Assembly (NCBI RefSeq): GCF_051014685.1
Contig: NW_027479755.1
Span: 1 to 64,000 of the forward strand
From: Ptiloglossa arizonensis
Lineage: Eukaryota > Arthropoda > Insecta > Hymenoptera > Colletidae
Length of the DNA stretch: 64,000 nucleotides
Direction: 5' to 3'
In this document: piece after piece, positions 48,672 to 59,415 of the stretch
Layout of the letters: each line of letters starts with the position of its first letter
Numbering within the stretch: the first letter of the stretch is position 1
Notes under the pieces: model-generated
Seen by the model: only the letters and a program-made list of their open reading frames with translations
Database searches by the model: none
What the model was told of the DNA's origin: nothing
Made by a program: the position numbers and the translations under genes

Positions 48672-49800
48672 CAGCAGATTTGCGAAAAATTTGTTGTCTT
48701 GTCAACCATTTCTTAGCTTCAAACTCCCATATCTCGCGAACGAATTTACTTAACCCAAAAATTCCTGCTGCGTCTGAAAGTAGAAACTAGCCCGATTACA
48801 ACGGTATGTGTATTTTTTCCCTAGGCCATTCTGGTTAAGCGTTTGGAGCAGCAGAATTGCGAAAAATTTGTTGCCTTCTCAACCATTTCTTGGCTTCATA
48901 CTCCCATATCTCGCGAACGGATTGACCTAACCCAAAAATTCCTACTGCTTCTGAAAGTAGAAACTCGCCCGATTACCACGGTATGTGTATTTTTTCCCTA
49001 GGCCATTCTGGTTAAGCGATTGGAGCAGCAGAAGTGCGAAAAATTTGTTCTCTCCTCAACCATCTCTTAGCTTCAAACTCCCATATCTCGCGAACGGATT
49101 GACCTAACCCAAAAATTCCTATTGCATCTGAAAGTAGAAACTCGCCCGATTACAACGGTATGTGTATTTTTTCCCTAGGCCATTCAGGATAAGCGTTTGG
49201 AGAAGCAGAATTGCCAAAAATTTTCTGCCTTCTCAACCATTTCTTGGCTTCAAACTCCCATATCCCGCGAACGGATTGACCTAACCCAAAAATTCCTATT
49301 GCATCTGAAAGTAGAAACTCGCCCGATTACAACTGTATGTGTATTTTTTCCCTAGGCCATTCTGGTTAAGCGTTTGGAGCAGCAGAATTGCGAAAAATTT
49401 GTTGCCTTCTCAACCATTTCTTGGCTTCAAACTCCCATATCTCGCGAGCGGATTGACCTAACCCAAAAATTCCTGCTGCGTCTGAAAGTAGAAACTCGCC
49501 CGATTACAACGGTATGCGTATTTTTTCCCTAGGCCATTCTGGTTAAGCGATTGGAGCAGCAGAAGTGCGAAAAATTTGTTGTCTTGTCAACCATTTCATA
49601 GCTTCAAACTCCCATTTCTCGCGCACGGAGTGACCTAACCCAAAAATTCCTATTGCATCTGAAAGTAGAAACTCGCCCGATTACAACGGTATGTGTATTT
49701 TTTCCCTAGGCCATTCTGGTTAAGCGATTGGAGCAGCAGAAGTGCGAAAAATTTGTTCTCTCCTCAACCATCTCTTAGCTTCAAACTCCCATATCTCGCG
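48672..49800 (+). repeat. 11-mer higher-order repeat, copy 2, truncated
   Basis: Repeats the first six to seven monomers of the 11-mer, including copy 3 of the 5-mer. It leaves the pattern near 49,800, where a TTTGTTCTCTCC monomer continues with GCGCACGGAGTG instead of GCGAACGGATTG. That makes a hybrid monomer not seen at the matching place in copy 1. Confidence 0.86.
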
Positions 49801-49964
49801 CACGGAGTGACCTAACCCAAAAATTCCTATTGCATCTGAAAGTAGAAACTCGCCCGATTACAACGGTATGTGTATTTTTTCCCTAGGCCATTCTGGTTAA
49901 GCGTTTGGAGCAGCAGAATTGCGAAAAATTTTGTGCGTTCTCAACCATTTCTTGGCTTCAAACT

Positions 49965-51630
49965 CCCATATCTCGCGAACGGATTGACCTAACCCAAAAA
50001 TTCCTATTGCTTCTGAAAGTAGAAACTCGCCCGATTACCACGGTAGGTGTATTTTTTCCCTAGGCGATTCTGGTTAAGCGATTGGAGAAGCAGATGTGCG
50101 AAAAATTTGTTGCCTTCTCAACCATTTCTTGGCTTCATACTCCCATATCTCGCGAACGGATTGACCTAACCCAAAAATTCCTGCTGCGTCTGAATGTAGA
50201 AACTCGCCCGATTACAACGGTATGCATATTTTTTCCCTAGGCGATTCTGGTTAAGCGATTGGAGCAGCAGATGTGCGACAAATTTGTTTTCTTGTCAACC
50301 ATTTCTTAGCTTCAAACTCCCATATCTCGCGAACGAATTTACTTAACCCAAAAATTCCTGCTGCGTCTGAAAGTAGAAACTAGCCCGATTACAACGGTAT
50401 GCGTATTTTTTCCCTAGGCCATTCTGGTTAAGCGATTGGAGCAGCAGAAGTGCGAAAAATTTGTTGTCTTGTCAACCATTTCTTAGCCTCAAACTCCCAT
50501 ATCTCGCGCACGGACTGACCTAACCCAAAAATTCCTATTGCATCTGAAAGTAGAAACTCGCCCGATTACCACGGTAGGTATATTTTTTCCCTAGGCGATT
50601 CTGGTCAAGCGATTGGAGCAGCAGAAGTGCCAAAAATTTGTTGTCTTGTCAACCATTTCTTAGCTTCAAACTGCCATATCTCGCGCACGGACTGACCTAA
50701 CCCAAAAATTACTATTGCATCTGAAAGTAGAAACTCGTCCGATTACATCGGTATGCATATTTTTTCCCTAGGCCATTCTGGTTAAGCGTTTGGAGCAGCA
50801 GAAGTGCGAAAAATTTTGTGCGTTCTCAACCATTTCTTGGCTTCAAACTCCCATATCTCGCGAACGGATTGACCTAACCCAAAAATCCTATTGCATGAGA
50901 AAGTAGAAACTCGCCCGATTACAACGGTATGTGTATTTTTTCCCTAGGCCATGCTGGTTAAGCGTTTGGAGCAGCAGAATTGCGAAAAATTTCTTGCCTT
51001 CTCAACCATTTCTTGGCTTCACACTCCCATGTCTCGCGAACGGATTGACCTAACCCAAAAATTCCTATTGCTTCTGAAAGTAGAAACTCGCCCGATTACC
51101 ACGGTCGGTGTATTTTTTCCCTAGGCGATTCTGGTTAAGCGATTGGAGCAGCAGAAGTGCGAAAAATTTGTTGTCTTGTCAACCATTTCTTAGCTTCAAA
51201 CTCCCATATCTCGCGAACGAAATTTCTTAACCCAAAAATTCCTGCTGCGTCTGAAAGTAGAAACAAGCCCGATTACAACGGTATGCGTATTTTTTCCCTA
51301 GGCCATTCTGGTTAAGCGATTGGAGCAGCAGAAGTGCGAAAAATTTGTTGTCTTGTCAACCATTTCTTAGCTTCAAACTCCCATATCTCGCGCACGGACT
51401 GACCTAACCCAAAAATTCCTATTGCATCTGAAAGTAGAAACTCGCCCGATTACAACGGTATGCGTATTTTTTCCCTAGGCCATTCTGGTTAAGCGATTGG
51501 AGCAGCAGAACTGCGAAAAATTTGTTCTCTCCTCAACCATCTCTTAGCTTCAAACTCCCATATCTCGCGAACGAAATTTCTTAACCCAAAAATTCCTGCT
51601 GCGTCTGAAAGTAGAAACAAGCCCGATTAC
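49965..51630 (+). repeat. 1.7-kb block duplicated at 54,918-56,583
   Basis: About nine monomers recur at offset 4,953 bp (28 monomers less 3 bp). They share GGAGAAGCAGATGTGCG, GCTGCGTCTGAATGTAG, GTATGCATATTTT, GCGACAAATTTGTTTTC (ending at 50,286 and 55,239), CTTAGCCTCAAAC, CGTCCGATTACATCGG, AAAAATCCTATTGCATGAG, CCATGTCTCG (G at 51,031 and 55,984) and two CGAACGAAATTTCTTAACCC monomers with GAAACAAGCCCG. The three missing bases are one-base losses in 176-bp monomers and similar small changes. Confidence 0.88.
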
Positions 51631-52109
51631 AACTGTATGTGTATTTTTTCCCTAGGCCATTCTGGTTAAGCGTTTGGAGCAGCAGAATTGCGAAAAATTT
51701 GTTGCCTTCTCAACCATTTCTTGGCTTCAAACTCCCATATCTCGCGAGCGGATTGACCTAACCCAAAAATTCCTGCTGCGTCTGAAAGTAGAAACTCGCC
51801 CGATTACAACGGTATGCGTATTTTTTCCCTAGGCCATTCTGGTTAAGCGATTGGAGCAGCAGAAGTGCGAAAAATTTGTTGTCTTGTCAACCATTTCATA
51901 GCTTCAAACTCCCATATCTCGCGCACGGAGTGACCTAACCCAAAAATTCCTATTGCATCTGAAAGTAGAAACTCGCCCGATTACAACGGTATGTGTATTT
52001 TTTCCCTAGGCCATTCTGGTTAAGCGTTTGGAGCAGCAGAATTGCGAAAAATTTGTTGCCTTCTCAACCATTTCTTGGCTTCATACTCCCATATCTCGCG
52101 AACGGATTG

Positions 52110-53870
52110 ACCTAACCCAAAAATTCCTGCTGCGTCTGAATGTAGAAACTCGCCCGATTACAACGGTATGCATATTTTTTCCCTAGGCGATTCTGGTTAA
52201 GCGATTGGAGCAGCAGATGTGCGACAAATTTGTTTTCTTGTCAACCATTTCTTAGCTTCAAACTCCCATATCTCGCGAACGAATTTACTTAACCCAAAAA
52301 TTCCTGCTGCGTCTGAAAGTAGAAACTAGCCCGATTACAACGGTATGCGTATTTTTTCCCTAGGCCATTCTGGTTAAGCGATTGGAGCAGCAGAAGTGCG
52401 AAAAATTTGTTGTCTTGTCAACCATTTCTTAGCCTCAAACTCCCATATCTCGCGCACGGACTGACCTAACCCAAAAATTACTATTGCATCTGAAAGTAGA
52501 AACTCGTCCGATTACATCGGTATGCATATTTTTTCCCTAGGCCATTCTGGTTAAGCGTTTGGAGCAGCAGAAGTGCGAAAAATTTTGTGCGTTCTCAACC
52601 ATTTCTTGGCTTCAAACTCCCATATCTCGCGAACGGATTGACCTAACCCAAAAATCCTATTGCATGAGAAAGTAGAAACTCGCCCGATTACAACGGTATG
52701 TGTATTTTTTCCCTAGGCCATGCTGGTTAAGCGTTTGGAGCAGCAGAATTGCGAAAAATTTCTTGCCTTCTCAACCATTTCTTGGCTTCATACTCCCATG
52801 TCTCGCGAACGGATTGACCTAACCCAAAAATTCCTATTGCTTCTGAAAGTAGAAACTCGCCCGATTACCACGGTCGGTGTATTTTTTCCCTAGGCGATTC
52901 TGGTTAAGCGATTGGAGCAGCAGAAGTGCGAAAAATTTGTTGTCTTGTCAACCATTTCTTAGCTTCAAACTCCCATATCTCGCGAACGAAATTTCTTAAC
53001 CCAAAAATTCCTGCTGCGTCTGAAAGTAGAAACAAGCCCGATTACAACGGTATGCGTATTTTTTCCCTAGGCCATTCTGGTTAAGCGATTGGAGCAGCAG
53101 AAGTGCGAAAAATTTGTTGTCTTGTCAACCATTTCTTAGCTTCAAACTCCCATATCTCGCGCACGGACTGACCTAACCCAAAAATTCCTATTGCATCTGA
53201 AAGTAGAAACTCGCCCGATTACAACGGTATGCGTATTTTTTCCCTAGGCCATTCTGGTTAAGCGATTGGAGCAGCAGAACTGCGAAAAATTTGTTCTCTC
53301 CTCAACCATCTCTTAGCTTCAAACTCCCATATCTCGCGAACGAAATTTCTTAACCCAAAAATTCCTGCTGCGTCTGAAAGTAGAAACAAGCCCGATTACA
53401 ACGGTATGCGTATTTTTTCCCTAGGCCATTCTGGTTAAGCGATTGGAGCAGCAGAAGTGCGAAAAATTTGTTGTCTTGTCAACCATTTCTTAGCTTCCAA
53501 CTCCCATATCTCGCGCACGGACTGACCTAACCCAAAAATTCCTGCTGCGTCTGAAAGTAGAAACAAGCCCGATTACAACGGTATGCGTATTTTTTCCCTA
53601 GGCCATTCTGGTTAAGCGATTGGAGCAGCAGAAGTGCGAAAAATTTGTTGTCTTTTCAACCATTTCTTGGCTTCAAACTCCCATATCTCGCGAACGGATT
53701 GACCTAACCGAAAAATTCCTGCTGCGTCTGAAAGTAGAAACTCGCCCGATTACAACGGTATGCGTATTTTTTCCCTAGGCCATTCTGGTTTAGCGTTTGG
53801 AGCAGCAGAAGCGCGAAAAATTTTGTGCATTCTCAACCATTTCTTGGCTTCAAACTCCCATATCTCGCGA
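52110..53870 (+). repeat. Block related to 50,170-51,630 and 55,117-57,075
   Basis: This is a third version of the same order. It lacks one monomer (the ATTACCACGGTAGGTAT / GTGCCAAAAA unit) present at about 50,570-50,745 and 55,520-55,700: from the GCGACAAATTTG marker to the CCATGTCTCG marker is 574 bp here but 751 bp in both others. After that the order continues, sharing with 55,984-57,005 the TTTGTTGTCTTTTCAACC and GGTTTAGCG monomers. The offset changes from 3,007 to 3,184 bp across the missing unit. Confidence 0.85.
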
Positions 53871-54420
53871 ACGGATTGACCTAACCCAAAAATCCTATTG
53901 CATGAGAAAGTAGAAACTCGCCCGATTACAACGGTATGTGTATTTTTTCCCTAGGCCATGCTGGTTAAGCGTTTGGAGCAGCAGAATTGCGAAAAATTTC
54001 TTGCCTTCTCAACCATTTCTTGGCTTCATACTCCCATGTCTCGCGAACGGATTGACCTAACCCAAAAATTCCTATTGCTTCTGAAAGTAGAAACTCGCCC
54101 GATTACCACGGTCGGTGTATTTTTTCCCTAGGCGATTCTGGTTAAGCGATTGGAGCAGCAGAAGTGCGAAAAATTTGTTGTCTTGTCAACCATTTCTTAG
54201 CTTCAAACTCCCATATCTCGCGAACGAAATTTCTTAACCCAAAAATTCCTGCTGCGTCTGAAAGTAGAAACAAGCCCGATTACAACGGTATGCGTATTTT
54301 TTCCCTAGGCCATTCTGGTTAAGCGATTGGAGCAGCAGAAGTGCGAAAAATTTGTTGTCTTGTCAACCATTTCTTAGCTTCAAACTCCCATATCTCGCGC
54401 ACGGACTGACCTAACCCAGA
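53871..54420 (+). repeat. Repeat of the AAAAATCC / CCATGTCTCG monomer set
   Basis: The set AAAAATCCTATTGCATGAG, CATGCTGG, CCATGTCTCG and ACGGTCGGTG, followed by the CGAACGAAATTTC monomer, is found again 1,238 bp (7 monomers less 1) after its previous copy at 52,633. It is one of five occurrences in the window (about 41,855, 50,885, 52,654, 53,892 and 55,838). The AAAAATCC spelling makes the monomer 176 bp and marks common descent. Confidence 0.82.
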
Positions 54421-54917
54421 AATTCCTGCTGCGTCTGAAACTAGAAACTAGCCCGATTACAATGGTATGCGTATTTTTTCCCTAGGCCATTCTGGTTAAG
54501 CGATTGGAGCAGCAGAAGTGCGAAAAATTTGTTCTCTCCTCAACCATCTCTTAGCTTCAAACTCCCATATCTCGCGAACGGATTGACCTAACCCAAAAAT
54601 TCCTATTGCATCTGAAAGTAGAAACTCGCCCGATTACAACTGTATGTGTATTTTTTCCCTAGGCCATTCTGGTTAAGCGTTTGGAGCAGCAGAATTGCGA
54701 AAAATTTGTTGTCTTGTCAACCATTTCATAGCTTCAAACTCCCATATCTCGCGCACGGAGTGACCTAACCCAAAAATTCCTATTGCATCTGAAAGTAGAA
54801 ACTCGCCCGATTACAACGGTATGTGTATTTTTTCCCTAGGCCATTCTGGTTAAGCGTTTGGAGCAGCAGAATTGCGAAAAATTTGTTGCCTTCTCAACCA
54901 TTTCTTGGCTTCATACT

Positions 54918-57075
54918 CCCATATCTCGCGAACGGATTGACCTAACCCAAAAATTCCTATTGCTTCTGAAAGTAGAAACTCGCCCGATTACCACGGTAGG
55001 TGTATTTTTTCCCTAGGCGATTCTGGTTAAGCGATTGGAGAAGCAGATGTGCGAAAAATTTGTTGCCCTCTCAACCATTTCTTGGCTTCATACTCCCATA
55101 TCTCGCGAACGGATTGACCTAACCCAAAAATTCCTGCTGCGTCTGAATGTAGAAACTCGCCCGATTACAACGGTATGCATATTTTTTCCCTAGGCGATTC
55201 TGGTTAAGCGATTGGAGCAGCAGATGTGCGACAAATTTGTTTTCTTGTCAACCATTTCTTAGCTTCAAACTCCCATATCTCGCGAACGAATTTACTTAAC
55301 CCAAAAATTCCTGCTGCGTCTGAAAGTAGAAACTAGCCCGATTACAACGGTATGCGTATTTTTTCCCTAGGCCATTCTGGTTAAGCGATTGGAGCAGCAG
55401 AAGTGCGAAAAATTTGTTGTCTTGTCAACCATTTCTTAGCCTCAAACTCCCATATCTCGCGCACGGACTGACCTAACCCAAAAATTCCTATTGCATCTGA
55501 AAGTAGAAACTCGCCCGATTACCACGGTAGGTATATTTTTTCCCTAGGCGATTCTGGTCAAGCGATTGGAGCAGCAGAAGTGCCAAAAATTTGTTGTCTT
55601 GTCAACCATTTCTTAGCTTCAAACTGCCATATCTCGCGCACGGACTGACCTAACCCAAAAATTACTATTGCATCTGAAAGTAGAAACTCGTCCGATTACA
55701 TCGGTATGCATATTTTTTCCCTAGGCCATTCTGGTTAAGCGTTTGGAGCAGCAGAAGTGCGAAAAATTTTGTGCGTTCTCAACCATTTCTTGGCTTCAAA
55801 CTCCCATATCTCGCGAACGGATTGACCTAACCCAAAAATCCTATTGCATGAGAAAGTAGAAACTCGCCCGATTACAACGGTATGTGTATTTTTTCCCTAG
55901 GCCATGCTGGTTAAGCGTTTGGAGCAGCAGAATTGCGAAAAATTTCTTGCCTTCTCAACCATTTCTTGGCTTCATACTCCCATGTCTCGCGAACGGATTG
56001 ACCTAACCCAAAAATTCCTATTGCTTCTGAAAGTAGAAACTCGCCCGATTACCACGGTCGGTGTATTTTTTCCCTAGGCGATTCTGGTTAAGCGATTGGA
56101 GCAGCAGAAGTGCGAAAAATTTGTTGTCTTGTCAACCATTTCTTAGCTTCAAACTCCCATATCTCGCGAACGAAATTTCTTAACCCAAAAATTCCTGCTG
56201 CGTCTGAAAGTAGAAACAAGCCCGATTACAACGGTATGCGTATTTTTTCCCTAGGCCATTCTGGTTAAGCGATTGGAGCAGCAGAAGTGCGAAAAATTTG
56301 TTGTCTTGTCAACCATTTCTTAGCTTCAAACTCCCATATCTCGCGCACGGACTGACCTAACCCAAAAATTCCTATTGCATCTGAAAGTAGAAACTCGCCC
56401 GATTACAACGGTATGAGTATTTTTTCCCTAGGCCATTCTGGTTAAGCGATTGGAGCAGCAGAACTGCGAAAAATTTGTTCTCTCCTCAACCATCTCTTAG
56501 CTTCAAACTCCCATATCTCGCGAACGAAATTTCTTAACCCAAATATTCCTGCTGCGTCTGAAAGTAGAAACAAGCCCGATTACAACGGTATGCGTATTTT
56601 TTCCCTAGGCCATTCTGGTTAAGCGATTGGAGCAGCAGAAGTGCGAAAAATTTGTTGTCTTGTCAACCATTTCTTAGCTTCAAACTCCCATATCTCGCGC
56701 ACGGACTGACCTAACCCAAAAATTCCTGCTGCGTCTGAAAGTAGAAACAAGCCCGATTACAACGGTATGCGTATTTTTTCCCTAGGCCATTCTGGTTAAG
56801 CGATTGGAGCAGCAGAAGTGCGAAAAATTTGTTGTCTTTTCAACCATTTCTTGGCTTCAAACTCCCATATCTCGCGAACGGATTGACCTAACCGAAAAAT
56901 TCCTGCTGCGTCTGAAAGTAGAAACTCGCCCGATTACAACGGTATGCGTATTTTTTCCCTAGGCCATTCTGGTTTAGCGTTTGGAGCAGCAGAAGCGCGA
57001 AAAATTTTGTGCGTTCTCAACCATTTCTTGGCTTCAAACTCCCATATCTCGCGAACGGATTGACCTAACCCAAAA
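54918..57075 (+). repeat. Second copy of the 49,965 block, extended
   Basis: Matches 49,965-51,630 for its first 1.7 kb, then matches 53,400-53,820 (GCTGCGTCTG / GAAACAAGCCCG, TTTTCAACC and GGTTTAGCG monomers) to about 57,005-57,075. It is therefore a composite relative of two earlier regions. A one-off GTATGAGTATTTT is at about 56,412 and AACCCAAATATTCC at about 56,540. At about 57,132 TTTTTTCCAGTAGG replaces the usual TTTTTTCCCTAGG. Confidence 0.84.
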
Positions 57076-58124
57076 ATTCCTATTGCTTCTGAAAGTAGAA
57101 ACTCGCCCGATTACCACGGTCGGTGTATTTTTTCCAGTAGGCGATTCTGGTTAAGCGATTGGAGCAGCAGATGTGCGAAAAATTTGTTTTCTTGTCAACC
57201 ATTTCTTAGCTTCAAACTCCCATATCTCGCGAACGGATTGACCTAACCCAGAAATTCCTGCTGAGTCTGAAACTAGAAACTAGCCCGATTACAATGGTAT
57301 GCGTATTTTTTCCCTAGGCCATTCTGGTTAAGCGATTGGAGCAGCAGAAGTGCGAAAAATTTGTTGTCTTGTCAACCATTTCTTAGCTTCAAACTCCCAT
57401 ATCTCGCGCACGGACTGACCTAACCCAAAAATTCCTATTGCATCTGAAAGTAGAAACTCGCCCGATTACAACGGTATGCGTATTTTTTCCCTAGGCCATT
57501 GTGGTTAAGCGATTGGAGCAGCAGAAGTGCGAAAAATTTGTTCTCTCCTCAACCATCTCTTAGCTTCAAACTCCCATATCTCGCGAACGGATTGACCTAA
57601 CCCAAAAATTCCTATTGCATCTGAAAGTAGAAACTCGGCCGATTACAACGGTATGTGTATTTTTTCCCTAGGCCATTCTGGTTAAGCGATTGGAGCAGCA
57701 GATTTGCGAAAAATTTGTTGTCTTGTCAACCATTTCTTAGCTTCAAACTCCCATATCTCGCGAACGAATTTACTTAACCCAAAAATTCCTGCTGCGTCTG
57801 AAAGTAGAAACTAGCCCGATTACAACGGTATGTGTATTTTTTCCCTAGGCCATTCTGGTTAAGCGTTTGGAGCAGCAGAATTGCGAAAAATTTGTTGCCT
57901 TCTCAACCATTTCTTGGCTTCATACACCCATATCTCGCGAACGGATTGACCTAACCAAAAAATTCCTACTGCTTCTGAAAGTAGAAACTCGCCCGATTAC
58001 CGCGGTATGTGTATTTTTTCCCTAGGCCATTCTGGTTAAGCGATTGGAGCAGCAGAAGTGCGAAAAATTTGTTCTCTCCTCAACCATCTCTTAGCTTCAA
58101 ACTCCCATATCTCGCGAACGGATT
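57076..58124 (+). repeat. Mixed domain B monomers
   Basis: About six monomers linking two block repeats: CAGAAATTCCTGCTGAGTC with CAATGGTATGCG (a relative is at about 54,416-54,472), GCCATTGTGG (relative at about 44,222), GAAACTCGGCCG, the CGAATTTACTT monomer and CATACACCC with ACTGCTTCTG. Only satellite sequence is present. Confidence 0.78.
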
Positions 58125-59415
58125 GACCTAACCCAAAAATTCCTATTGCATCTGAAAGTAGAAACTCGCCCGATTACAACGGTATGTGTATTTTTTCCCT
58201 AGGCCATTCTGGTTAAGCGATTGGAGCAGCAGAAGTGCGAAAAATTTGTTCTCTCCTCAACCATCTCTTAGCTTCAAACTCCCATATCTCGCGAACGGAT
58301 TGACCTAACCCAAAAATTCCTATTGCTTCTGAAAGTAGAAACTCGCCCGATTACCACGGTAGGTGTATTTTTTCCCTAGGCGATTCTGGTTAAGCGATTG
58401 GAGAAGCAGATGTGCGAAAAATTTGTTGCCTTCTCAACCATTTCTTGGCTTCATACTCCCATATCTCGCGAACGGATTGACCTAACCCAAAAATTCCTAT
58501 TGCTTCTAAAAGTAGAAACTCGCCCGATTACCAAGGTAGGTGTATTTTTTCCCTAGGCGATTCTGGTTAAGCGATTGGAGCAGCAGATGTGCGAAAAATT
58601 GGTTGCCTTCTCAACCATTTCTTGGCTTCATACTCCCATATCTCGCGAACGGATTGACCTAACCCAAAAATTCCTGCTGCGTCTGAATGTAGAAACTCGC
58701 CCGATTACAACGGTATGCATATTTTTTCCCTAGGCGATTCTGGTTAAGCGATTGGAGCAGCAGATGTGCGACAAATTTGTTTTCTTGTCAACCATTTCTT
58801 AGCTTCAAACTCCCATATCTCGCGAACGAATTTACTTAACCCAAAAATTCCTGCTGCGTCTGAAAGTAGAAACTAGCCCGATTACAACGGTATGCGTATT
58901 TTTTCCCTAGGCCATTCTGGTTAAGCGATTGGAGCAGCAGAAGTGCGAAAAATTTGTTGTCTTGTCAACCATTTCTTAGCCTCAAACTCCCATATCTCGC
59001 GCACGGACTGACCTAACCCAAAAATTCCTATTGCATCTGAAAGTAGAAACTCGCCCGATTACCACGGTAGGTATATTTTTTCCCTAGGCGATTCTGGTCA
59101 AGCGATTGGAGCAGCAGAAGTGCCAAAAATTTGTTGTCTTGTCAACCATTTCTTAGCTTCAATCTGCCATATCTCGCGCACGGACTGACCTAACCCAAAA
59201 ATTCCTATTGCATCTGAAAGTAGAAACTCGTCCGATTACATCGGTATGCATATTTTTTCCCTAGGCCATTCTGGTTAAGCGTTTGGAGCAGCAGAAGTGC
59301 GAAAAATTTTGTGCGTTCTCAACCATTTCTTGGCTTCAAACTCCCATATCTCGCGAACGCATTGACCTAACCCAAAAATTCCTATTGCATCTGAAAGTAG
59401 AAACTCGCCCGATTA
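58125..59415 (+). repeat. 1.3-kb block repeated at 62,710-64,000
   Basis: Matches the right end of the window at offset 4,585 bp. It shares CCAAGGTAGGTG, AAAAATTGGTTGCC, the GCGACAAATTTGTTTTC marker (C of GCGACA ending at 58,773 and 63,358), CTTAGCCTCAAAC, GTGCCAAAAATTTG, CGTCCGATTACATCGG and CGAACGCATTGACC. 4,585 is 26 x 177 less 17. The shortfall is explained by three deletions between the copies: 14 bp near 61,388, 2 bp near 61,513 and 1 bp near 60,184. Confidence 0.88.

Noticed and set aside
57125..57145. Possible insertion site at TTTTTTCCAGTAGG
   Set aside because: It is only a change of a few bases relative to TTTTTTCCCTAGG, with normal satellite on both sides; no target duplication or foreign sequence is present.
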